From assembly GCA_029582155.1 (NCBI GenBank), contig CM055897.1:90456329-90520328 (forward strand): DNA of 64,000 nt, in the 5' to 3' direction. The translations under genes and the position numbers were made by a program. The notes under the pieces were generated by a model that saw nothing but the letters and a program-made list of their open reading frames with translations, did no database searches and had not been told where the DNA came from. Positions within the stretch are counted from its first letter, which is position 1. Every line of letters begins with the position of its first letter. This document shows positions 36,501-40,690 of the stretch, piece by piece. This DNA comes from Panopea generosa (lineage: Eukaryota > Mollusca > Bivalvia > Adapedonta > Hiatellidae).

Positions 36501-37278
36501 GAGACGAATGATTATGAGACAAAATGTCGTATATCAATCATCACGGAGACTGTTGCCGGGCGGGGGATTCAAACTCACGACCCCTGGATTGATAGTCAGA
36601 TGCGTAACTGACTGAGCTAACTGGGCCCGGCGAATGTAATGAAGAATCAGGAGTTCTGCTTTGCATATTTTCAACACACAACAAGTTATATATGGCATAT
36701 TCAGTTAGAGTGAATCCAAGTAGAACCACTGTTCTTCTTCTGGAAGTACTTGGCAACATTCTCACATCAAGTGCTTGGACATAGCTATTTTTATAAGAAA
36801 TGAAATGCAAATTGTTCAGGCTACACACTTCCCCTGTTCTGTTTTACATAAAGTAGGGTTATAGGTCTTTCATTTTCTGTAACTGTTTTATTTTCTATTC
36901 TGAATATTATCAATATTTTGGTGACAACATGTCAATATACAGTCAAACCTGTGCAAGCAGTCACCTCTATTAAGCAGCCATATTTGATATTTCCAATTTC
37001 TATTAATTCAGGGCAAATTAACCTGTATTAAGCAACAGCCCATCTTAAAAGGCCACTTTTCTCCTTCCCTTGACTGGTTGCTTAAGACAGGTTTGACTGT
37101 ATACTGTATGCTTCTAACTGAGAACTTAAAAGCATTTAATTTTTAATTTGATGGCCAAATTTCGCTATATTAGTCTTACTGTTTTTTCATAATACTCTCT
37201 ACGTCTTTCTGCTCGTTTTTTGTAGTCAACCATTAAACCTCTGATTTTCTTTTCCTGCTTCCTTGCTTCATGCCACAT
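3462..37278 (-). CDS. CLASRP: CLASRP (SWAP2) orthologue, 18 coding exons, complete CDS
   Basis: Nuclear SR-rich splicing regulator that in vertebrates binds CLK4 and affects alternative splicing. Joined minus-strand exons: 37278-37180, 35282-35185, 34065-33970, 33411-33329, 32748-32664, 31978-31854, 29997-29901, 28763-28685, 26503-26430, 23937-23896, 22672-22487, 21830-21351, 20508-20377, 12879-12831, 9251-9191, 8666-8608, 8241-8030, 3546-3462. They total 2142 nt, 713 residues, close to the vertebrate length of about 670. The N-terminus MWHEARKQEKKIRG, then VDYKKRAERRREYYEK, MPWQGDT, NYERYR, EEQALHQIYLDEQ and GYTYEDST are CLASRP hallmarks (SWAP/DRY_EERY N-terminal region). An acidic run, a TSFGD motif, a long RS domain (exon 12), the KLTPQEKLKRRMQ block and a short C-terminal RS tail follow. 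The start is the homologous Met; an in-frame upstream extension is intron and minisatellite. Every exon has GT and AG borders and all phases agree. The weakest junction is the exon 11 donor. Confidence 0.95.
4570..5465. repeat. 57-bp composite minisatellite (3 x 19 bp) in CLASRP intron 17
   Basis: Units built from sub-blocks such as GGCTTACAGACAGACCTAT, TTCTAATAGGCTTACAGGG and CAATACACGCAGTCTACAA. The 57-bp period is a multiple of three, so it leaves open frames up to 240 codons on the plus strand and 187 on the minus; these are repeat translations. A SINE is inserted at the right edge. Confidence 0.9.
5484..5739 (-). mobile_element. full-length tRNA-Leu-derived SINE with 12-bp target duplication
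   Basis: The minus-strand head GTCCTCCGTGGCCGAGTGG + TCTAAGGCGCC resembles tRNA-Leu. The B box is GGTTCGAGTCC. A body of about 160 bp and a poly(A) tail (poly-T at 5484-5498) follow. It is flanked by identical AATCTATAAAAT at 5472-5483 and 5740-5751. The acceptor stem does not pair, so this is a SINE, not a tRNA gene. Related copies are at 28981 and 61616. Confidence 0.93.
6753..6822. repeat. (GT)n microsatellite with G-rich interruption
   Basis: Two runs of GT around a G-rich core, immediately next to the tRNA-like tandem array. Confidence 0.9.
6828..7600 (-). repeat. tandem array of about 11 tRNA-like units (68-74 bp)
   Basis: On the minus strand each unit reads GGTGGTCTAGTGGTAGAGCA, then TTCGCCT or TTCACCT, then about 20 nt and a degenerate GGTCATGGGTCCATTTGAAC. 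The first part is a good tRNA-Gly/Glu-like D arm with an A box; the B box is decayed. No unit folds into a plausible complete tRNA by eye. It is probably a tandemly amplified SINE head. Confidence 0.85.
8030..8241 (-). CDS. CLASRP: CLASRP coding exon 17 (residues 616-686)
   Basis: Encodes DREEELRQRALEMRRRERE, then KRHREMEETYCSDSDSSDG, matching the charged helix REDELRAMARKIRMKERERREKE near the vertebrate C-terminus. Donor CG|GTATAA. Confidence 0.92.
8608..8666 (-). CDS. CLASRP: CLASRP coding exon 16 (residues 596-615)
   Basis: Encodes FKADKKAEILRNEKMEQEKM, matching FKADKKAAQEKMIQQEHE. Acceptor GTTTCAG|TTAAAG, donor ATG|GTGAGT, phase 0. Confidence 0.94.
8950..9110 (-). mobile_element. SINE fragment (family C)
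   Basis: Contains CTCTAAATGCTGAGTGTCAA, GGAAGTTTCTTGTGCCATT and GCTGGGAATTGAACCCATAA, shared with 34862-35095 and 54325-54577. It lies in a CLASRP intron between exons 16 and 15. Confidence 0.6.
9191..9251 (-). CDS. CLASRP: CLASRP coding exon 15 (residues 576-596)
   Basis: Encodes PKLTPQEKLKRRMQIALNKQ, a near match to the vertebrate PKLTPQEKLKLRMQKALNRQ block. Acceptor TTTACAG|CCCAAG, donor T|GTAAGT. Confidence 0.95.
9530..9800 (-). mobile_element. decayed SINE (family C)
   Basis: Carries GTGTCTTCTTGAGAGGTTAT, CCCTAGAACTACCCACTATT and a terminal ACCACATGGGAAGTGGATGT, in the order seen in the better copies at 34862 and 54325. Confidence 0.5.
10124..11158. mobile_element. 1.0-kb non-autonomous element with 20-bp terminal inverted repeats
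   Basis: The left end GCCTCATTAAACTTCCGAAA (10124-10143) matches the inverted right end TTTCGGAAGTTTAATGAGCC (11139-11158) at 19 of 20 positions. There is no transposase. A target duplication is not clear. The right end abuts the 49-bp minisatellite. Confidence 0.75.
11165..12535. repeat. 49-bp minisatellite, about 28 copies
   Basis: Units are CTATCAACATTTACATACAG + GAGGATACTTACCAACTCTA + TACCTGTGT, with a diverged right half using ACACATGGAAGGATACTG. The three overlapping plus-strand open frames (up to 220 codons) arise because the unit lacks stops in each frame. It lies in the CLASRP intron between exons 15 and 14. Confidence 0.94.
12536..12750. repeat. about 44-bp ATA-rich tandem repeat
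   Basis: Repeats of CAGATATCACCAATATACAC + AAATCACCAGTATATAAATA type. The right edge is about 80 nt from the donor of CLASRP exon 14. Confidence 0.8.
12831..12879 (-). CDS. CLASRP: CLASRP coding exon 14 (residues 559-575)
   Basis: 49-nt exon after a 7.5-kb intron. Encodes TVKPLVPYGKSSSLSQ. Acceptor TTTCAG|GACAG; donor CAA|GTCAGT keeps phase 0 into exon 15. The identification rests on phase and splice sites, since the residues are not conserved. Confidence 0.72.
13155..14403. repeat. 42-bp minisatellite, about 30 copies (left part)
   Basis: Units are GGGCTGTTAAAATGCTGCAC + TCACAAGCAGGGGAAGGCAA + GT. Copies of 41 and 43 bp break the frame in places. The same array resumes at 18181 after a 3.8-kb insertion. 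Confidence 0.95.
15470..15650 (+). mobile_element. tRNA-derived SINE nested in the 3.8-kb transposon
   Basis: The head GTGGGTCAGTAGTACAGCGG + ATAGGGTGCTGGC has an A-box form, and GGTCGCGAGTTTGACCC is B-box-like. A body of about 110 bp follows, ending near CAATCAAGCTAAATT. Its right boundary is uncertain. Confidence 0.65.
15960..16120. repeat. AAGAAT/AATAAT microsatellite
   Basis: Runs of AATAAG and AATAGG hexamers followed by AAT and ATA repeats. The minus-strand open frame rich in LFLFLF is a translation of this repeat. Confidence 0.92.
16186..17005. repeat. internal direct repeat of about 130 bp in the transposon
   Basis: About 16186-16320 and 16875-17005 share TTAAGATTCATYCATCTGGC (Y = C/T), ACRAATTAYAATYAAAATGA and the later CTCTCACTGGCATGTG-like end. 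The two copies are diverged. Confidence 0.6.
18181..18310. repeat. right remnant of the 42-bp minisatellite, with a G-run
   Basis: About three units beyond the transposon. The first begins with an unusual run of about 12 G then 6 G at 18191-18208, which could form a G-quadruplex. Confidence 0.9.
18790..19780. repeat. dispersed mollusc-type repeat with tandem 155-bp core
   Basis: Starts with an AAGAAGGCCAAGATGGCCCT-type head and ends with a GACGACGGACACCAGGTGAT-like tail. A core module with GGTGGCCATGTTTTTTGACG begins at 19256, 19411 and 19566. The two complete 155-bp units at 19261-19570 are nearly identical. Confidence 0.75.
20377..20508 (-). CDS. CLASRP: CLASRP coding exon 13 (residues 515-559)
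   Basis: Acceptor ATTTTAG|ATCGC. Encodes SPEQQVIKRYRRESLSSKGS, then an acidic and basic segment EDSDDESSKKTK. No close vertebrate match is expected here. Donor AT|GTTAGT keeps phase 2 with exon 14. Confidence 0.82.
21351..21830 (-). CDS. CLASRP: CLASRP coding exon 12, RS domain (residues 355-515)
   Basis: 480-nt exon encoding DVKVKKESLRQRLEKGLSPE, then about 130 residues dominated by Arg-Ser and Arg-Asp dipeptides, the RS domain used for phosphorylation-dependent interactions in splicing factors. Acceptor TTTTACAG|TGATG and donor CG|GTAAAT. Open reading frames on the opposite strand here are by-products of the RS codons. Confidence 0.93.
22487..22672 (-). CDS. CLASRP: CLASRP coding exon 11 (residues 293-355)
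   Basis: Acceptor TTTCTCTAG|GTCTTC. Encodes SSSRSKSRSRSRTPPRRTRK, then LYITSFGDHDSDDGEG, matching the ITFITSFGGSDEE motif. The chosen donor TG|GTCGGT is weak but is the nearby GT that gives phase 2 into exon 12; the exact 3' end is uncertain. Confidence 0.82.
22676..22990. repeat. about 29-bp minisatellite against the exon 11 acceptor
   Basis: Units are GAACATAAACATTGGGAAAT + AGTAGCACT, decaying to the right. The array starts only a few bases from the acceptor of CLASRP exon 11, so its polypyrimidine tract grades into repeat. Overlapping minus-strand open frames are repeat translations. Confidence 0.85.
23896..23937 (-). CDS. CLASRP: CLASRP coding exon 10 (residues 279-293), 42-nt micro-exon
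   Basis: Encodes YAARASPKYEPYR, matching YARRDSPTYDPYKR. Acceptor TTGTAG|TTATG and donor AG|GTAAGT. Its length is a multiple of three, so skipping it would keep the frame. Confidence 0.9.
24740..26325. repeat. dispersed mollusc-type repeat, three tandem copies of a module
   Basis: The head AAGAGGCCCAAGAGGGCCTG is followed by a module beginning AACCCTAGGGACACCATTTG that recurs near 24800, 25335 and 25970. The end is a GACGACAGACGATAGACAAC-type stretch with TTTGGCCAGTAGAGCTAAAA. The same family is at 59100-61010. It lies in the CLASRP intron between exons 10 and 9. Confidence 0.85.
26430..26503 (-). CDS. CLASRP: CLASRP coding exon 9 (residues 255-279)
   Basis: Acceptor TTTGCAG|GGAAG. Encodes GRKSRRERRIYKEKRL, then AGRKLSPP, matching GRRSRRQRREFREKRLRGRKISPP. 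It lies just beyond a large dispersed-repeat block. Donor AG|GTATAA. Confidence 0.93.
26800..27010. repeat. about 32-bp tandem repeat, six diverged copies
   Basis: Units are ACTTATCATTAGGTGAGTCA + GGGTACCATACT, some 300 nt upstream (minus sense) of CLASRP exon 9. Confidence 0.85.
27123..27613. mobile_element. 491-bp MITE with about 105-bp inverted repeats and TTAA target site
   Basis: Flanked by TTAA at 27119-27122 and 27614-27617. The left end CGCAACACATCCACGTTT and the inverted right end AGCAACACATCCACGTTT match, and the similarity continues inward for about 105 bp through GAGCACATTTCCCA. No coding capacity. The TTAA target suggests a piggyBac- or Kolobok-mobilised MITE. Confidence 0.88.
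28070..28690. repeat. 44-bp minisatellite at the exon 8 donor, about 14 copies
   Basis: Plus-strand units are ACTCTACTGAAATAATGAGT + GAAAGATCAGTGAACATACA + GCAA. In the gene's sense each unit holds TTGCTGTATGTTCACTGAT and CACTCATTATTTCAG. The first unit overlaps the last bases of CLASRP exon 8. Confidence 0.95.
28685..28763 (-). CDS. CLASRP: CLASRP coding exon 8 (residues 228-254), donor in minisatellite
   Basis: Encodes YLHRDKDEQEALKQAKQLEE then EKAQFA, the charged segment KDKEEAEAIKHAKALEEEK of vertebrates. The final bases AGTTTGCA and the donor GTATGT are the first unit of the neighbouring 44-bp tandem array. Confidence 0.93.
28981..29223 (+). mobile_element. tRNA-Leu-type SINE, older copy with 12-bp target duplication
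   Basis: Same family as 5484-5739, with a more decayed head, the body ACTTTATGTGAGAAACTTTG and a poly(A) tail. The flanks AAGTCGTAGCCT (28969-28980) and AAGTCATGGCCT (29224-29235) match at 10 of 12 positions. Confidence 0.88.
29613..29840 (-). mobile_element. SINE family A fragment
   Basis: Shares GATCAGTTAACCTAACCACT, CAAGTAACTGATA and ACACAATGTTGTATATC with the family A copies. Its tRNA-like end is degraded. It lies directly beside CLASRP exon 7. Confidence 0.7.
29901..29997 (-). CDS. CLASRP: CLASRP coding exon 7 (residues 196-228)
   Basis: Acceptor TTGTAG|ATATTG. Encodes IALDVDTLNKEQMLQLNA, then GTQFGMGNDDYV, matching the VDVDELNQEQ and YGMADGDFV segments of vertebrate CLASRP. Donor AA|GTGAGT. 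Confidence 0.93.
30255..30660. repeat. degenerate outlying part of the 28-bp minisatellite
   Basis: Scattered CTAGTGTTTCTATGGTACC-like units, much diverged and separated from the homogeneous array by about 500 bp of unrelated sequence. Confidence 0.7.
31140..31872. repeat. 28-bp minisatellite at the exon 6 donor, about 24 copies
   Basis: Plus-strand units are ACCAACCAAGATCTAGTGTT + TCTATGAT with GATC/GGTC and GATA/AATA variants. In the gene's sense each unit contains CTAGATCTTGGTTGGTAT. The terminal unit forms the last 19 nt of CLASRP exon 6 and supplies its donor. Confidence 0.95.
31854..31978 (-). CDS. CLASRP: CLASRP coding exon 6 (residues 154-196), 3' end is minisatellite
   Basis: Encodes LKDKKAAIGYTYEDST, then an acidic run with seven Glu. 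The last 19 nt, encoding IETLDL plus one base, are the first copy of the adjacent 28-bp repeat. The donor G|GTTGGT therefore lies inside the repeat. It is the one that keeps phase 1 with exon 7; reading on reaches a stop within about one unit. Confidence 0.88.
32664..32748 (-). CDS. CLASRP: CLASRP coding exon 5 (residues 126-154)
   Basis: Acceptor TTCCAG|TGACAG. Encodes TEEQALHQIYLDEQFGAINK, matching the SEEQxLYQIYIDE segment. Donor AA|GTAAGA, phase 2. Confidence 0.94.
33329..33411 (-). CDS. CLASRP: CLASRP coding exon 4 (residues 98-126)
   Basis: Acceptor TTAG|GTTAAG. Encodes HEEDEEKKANYERYRILVEN, matching the NYERYRxLV motif. Donor T|GTAAG, phase 1. Confidence 0.93.
33970..34065 (-). CDS. 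CLASRP: CLASRP coding exon 3 (residues 66-98)
   Basis: Acceptor TTCAG|GATGCC completes Met, then MPWQGDTSNMIDRFDVRAH, the most conserved CLASRP segment. Donor CA|GTGAGT, phase 2. Confidence 0.95.
34862..35095 (-). mobile_element. SINE family C, body without head
   Basis: Shares GTGTTTAGCGTCGTTTTCAA, GTGTCTACTTGAGACAGT and GGAGTATCATGCCGCAAACA with 54325-54577. It lies in the CLASRP intron just upstream (plus coordinates) of exon 2. Confidence 0.7.
35185..35282 (-). CDS. CLASRP: CLASRP coding exon 2 (residues 34-66)
   Basis: Acceptor CTCCAG|AAAGC, phase 0 in, phase 2 out (AGCAT|GTAAGT). Encodes KADPAQFVRIF, then ACKVHLDPAVAIAAESP, which matches the conserved block after EYYEK in CLASRP. Confidence 0.93.
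36345..36635 (-). mobile_element. tRNA-derived SINE (family A) with 10-bp target duplication
   Basis: The minus-strand head GGGCCCAGTTAGCTCAGTCA + GTTACGCATCTGAC and the B box GGTCGTGAGTTTGAATCC are clear. The CAAT-type tail is at the left end. The flanks GTAATGAAGA at 36335-36344 and 36636-36645 are identical. Confidence 0.9.
36665..36800 (-). mobile_element. fragment of the tRNA-Leu-type SINE body
   Basis: TTATATATGGCATATTCAGT, AAGTAGAACCACTGTTCTTC and CATTCTCACATCAAGTGCTT correspond to the 3' body of the SINE at 5484-5739. It sits next to the family A SINE. Confidence 0.6.
37180..37278 (-). CDS. CLASRP: CLASRP coding exon 1 (residues 1-33)
   Basis: Encodes the start MWHEARKQE and the basic stretch ending EYYEKT. 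The donor reads ACA|GTAAGA, phase 0. A likely acceptor (TTTACAG) 24 nt upstream of the ATG, at 37303, implies a further non-coding 5' exon that I could not locate. Confidence 0.95.
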
Positions 37279-37302
37279 CTTGATTTTGTTCTTCAATGAA
37301 AA
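37279..37302 (-). other. CLASRP: CLASRP 5' UTR part of exon 1
   Basis: 24 nt between a TTTACAG acceptor-like site and the ATG. The pyrimidine-rich stretch before it runs straight into a five-copy 27-bp minisatellite. The upstream exon and promoter are not identified. Confidence 0.5.
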
Positions 37303-37317
37303 CTGTAAATTAAACAG

Positions 37318-37460
37318 AAATACTATAGAAATAAAGACGAGTACCGGTACTATAGAAATAAAGACGAGTACCGGTACTATAGAAATAAAGATGAGTACCG
37401 GTACTATAGAAATAAAGACAAGTACCGATACTATAGAAATAAAGACAAGTACCAATACCA
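37318..37460. repeat. 27-bp minisatellite at the exon 1 acceptor, about 5 copies
   Basis: Plus-strand units are ACTATAGAAATAAAGACGAG + TACCGGT. In the gene's sense each carries TCTTTATTTCTATAG, a pyrimidine-rich AG resembling a 3' splice site. The array ends about 15 nt before the acceptor proposed for exon 1. The open frame running from the array into the CLASRP start is fortuitous. Confidence 0.9.
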
Positions 37461-39060
37461 TTCTAAATTATGAACTTACGCATTCATTGAGGTTTCAAAT
37501 TTTAGGTGGCTGTTGCTTTTATACATTTGAACTCCATGTTATTGTAGTACAAACTATAATCTATAAACATAAGTATCCAACTGAAACCAAGTTTTATAGA
37601 AAGTTTGTATGCATATAACTACTGTCTTGACATATATAAAGTTAGTTAAAGTGATGGTAATATGAAGTATTGGCTTATCACACAAGTGTTCTGGGTTCAA
37701 ATCCTGGCTGCTTCATTCTTAAAATATTTCTTCGGTTCTGCAACAGTATAAAAAAGCTTTGAAAATATTCAGGGCCTCTCCTTTATCTTTTTATATATTT
37801 TTCTTTGTCAATATTACGTCGAAACATCTGTTGGGAACCCAGGAAGCGTCGCAAAATGTATGGGAATTTTGGATCAACGACGTACATAGAAATTCAATGA
37901 AATCTTTGGAATGCACCAGGTATGGCTCACTGTTTGAACAGTCCTTTACATTTCCTAGGAATTTCTCCAAAGGATGGTATATTTTCACAGCATATTGTTC
38001 AAGAAGGCACTTCAAGAATGGTTTTAGTTATTCTGGAACTGACACCACTGATAATCGAACCATACGCCTCTAGGTCTTATCAGAAGTTTTGTTTTACACA
38101 TATTCATTATAACTTAATTGAGAAATATTAAGCTCACAAGATTTGTAAATTGATCTAGTGTGTTTCCTGCATGATAGGGACCAGTAATAGGTGATCTTTG
38201 TTATAAGTGGCGTAACTCACACTCTGCAATTTATACCAAAGAATGGTTGATATGATATGGGAAATGAGTGAGTGCTCAGTATCTTAACCACATTGTGATA
38301 ATACTCATCTAAAGGGATGCGATTACAAGAGCTGACAATGATCAGCCTGCCTTCCTTCTTTTGTACTTCTACATAACTTCTGTTATATGTCAACATTCAG
38401 TTACAATACATGTTTCACAAATTTATAATAATGAATGATTTAATGGTATCACAATGAAAAATGATATCATATGTTTTATACATTTACAAAAAATAACAAA
38501 AATGAAAGATTTGGTTACAATTTTCACATACTTTATTAGACATTGTACTAGACAATATTATCTAGAAGCATTTTATATGCTTTGTTCTGTAAAATGTGTA
38601 TGCCTTTCAGATTAAGAAAATTTTCATTATCATCCTCATCATCTGATGTCAAAAAACAGCCTTTGAAAATCAATTCCTAATGCCTCTAGTGTGTCATAAC
38701 TAACCAAAATGCAATCAAAATAAGTACAAAATTATAGTTTTAGCATACACACTGCACAACATGGAAGCCATATAATACAGTGTGCAATATTAAATTTTTT
38801 TATGATCAGGCCAAACCTGAAAACATTTTTTTAAGGATGGCCTTATGTCCACTTGGCCATGAAATTTTCAACTGTCATGGCCCCAGCTAAATTAACATGA
38901 CCCTAGCTACATGTTTAGCGTTACTAAAGCATAATACTCATTGGAAAACAAAACTTTGTTGTTGGGTTCATTTTTCAAAAATTCATTCTCTTCCGACTCA
39001 TTTTACAGAAATGATACCTAAAAAAAACAATAATTTTTTTTTCCATAAAAGTCTGTTAAA
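37461..39060. other. non-coding, nothing recognised
   Basis: AT-rich stretch upstream of CLASRP coding exon 1. I see no conserved coding segment, tRNA or repeat. A CLASRP non-coding first exon could lie here or further right. Confidence 0.4.
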
Positions 39061-39067
39061 AAAAATA

Positions 39068-39730
39068 CTGTATATTCCCTTATTAACGCCCCCTCAAATA
39101 AACGCCCAACCCCATCCCCACCTATTTTTCTGGAAAATTAAAAATTAAAACGAATATGCGAGTTGAGTGCGTATTCGCCCATCTTTCCCAGATCGATTAT
39201 TTTGTTACACAGACAACAATTAGCGGAGTGTTTATCACCACTGAACTCTCTAACCCATTGTTAATATCTTGGGTCACTTAACCACTTTTGGTTGAATATA
39301 CACTTCCCCATATTTGCCGTTTAAAACTAGTAAAACTGCCGTCTGTTGATTAAAACATTACAAAAGTGGGAAAATGTGGTTAGTCTGTGTACGCTGAAAG
39401 CTCATTGTTCTATGTTGATAAGAACAAACGTCCAAGTGATTTAAAGTGAAGAGTACACTGACCATAAATTTGGATATTTCAGTTTGCAGACTAGTAGTTT
39501 CATACAGATTTTCAGCCTTTTTTCATCCTATGTTGATTATTTCATTCACTCTCAAATAATTCTGAACCACTTTTTTCGGGGATTTAAACCGGATTTAAAG
39601 GTTTTTCCAGGGCTTAATTGGTTTTATTGTATTTTTAACTGTTGTTAAATTTGCTTTTTTTTATCTTTAATAAACGCCCCCACCTTGTAAAATGTAACGC
39701 CCCCAGGGGCGTTAATAAGGGAATATACGG
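39068..39730. mobile_element. 663-bp MITE-like element with 25-bp inverted repeats
   Basis: The left CTGTATATTCCCTTATTAAC + GCCCC (39068-39092) and the inverted right end (39706-39730, GGGGCGTTAATAAGGGAATA + TACGG) match at 24 of 25 positions. No coding capacity; C-rich just inside the ends. Target duplication not resolved. Confidence 0.85.
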
Positions 39731-40690
39731 AAAACCGCGACAAGAAGACCAAAAAGTGTGCCATGAAAAACAAGAACGCCGATGTTTAAACTGGTATTAG
39801 AAAGTTGCGCATGCGTGATGCGTGTCTCCATACCTTACAAACAAATTGGGACATTCAAAATAAAAAAAAATTTGCAGAGTATATCGTCAGTACATTTTAA
39901 ACAGTAAAATAACTTGACTTTATTTAACAGTTTAACCACTTCCTTATTTCATGTTTTTCTTCAAATAACCAAAAAAATTGTTATGGCGTGACGGTCCATG
40001 AACTTGAGATTTATGATTTTAAAAAAATCAGGGTGGCAGGACTATGTTAGTGCCGAATTGAAAGCGTCTAATTTGTTTGGTAAAACCCTGTTTTCTGCAT
40101 AACCATCGTCTCGTCTAAAAAACAAAATGGCTGAGGGATGAAAATGATGAGAGTTGTCAGATGACAACAAAGCTCGCCCCTGGGTGTCTAAGTCCAAAAG
40201 GGCCATAACTGTGCCAAAATGCAATCAAGAGTTATGGTTCTTGTCTGTGTGTTTTCCATTGATGATGGTGAACACACCTGCGAAGTTTCATTCACATCCA
40301 ATGAGTGGTTGCATAGATATCTTAAACTTAAACACAAAAGTTAACCTGGGTGTCTACAGACGACGCCGATGACGGGGTCATGGCAATAGCTCTCCTTGGA
40401 CTTCATCCCGGGACGCTAAAAAATTGCAAAAGAAAAAAAAAAGTCACCACCAGTTTGCTAGGTAGAGTCGGGTTACCCAAAACAAACAGCTTTTTTTAGG
40501 CCTAAAATAGCACACAAAGGATTAGTTGGTAAATAATCATTCATAATTTACAGGCAACTGACTATTTTTGTACATAAAATGTAAGTTGTATGTAATCTTA
40601 GATGATTTAAATTGTTTTGATCACGAAAAATGATCTTGTCAGAATTAACGATATTGAGGTTTGAAGTAAAATTTCTTGTAATTTATTTTA

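Noticed and set aside
37279-37461. N-terminal extension of CLASRP from an upstream Met
   Set aside because: The extension translates the 27-bp minisatellite and a likely intron end; homology fixes the start at MWHEARK.
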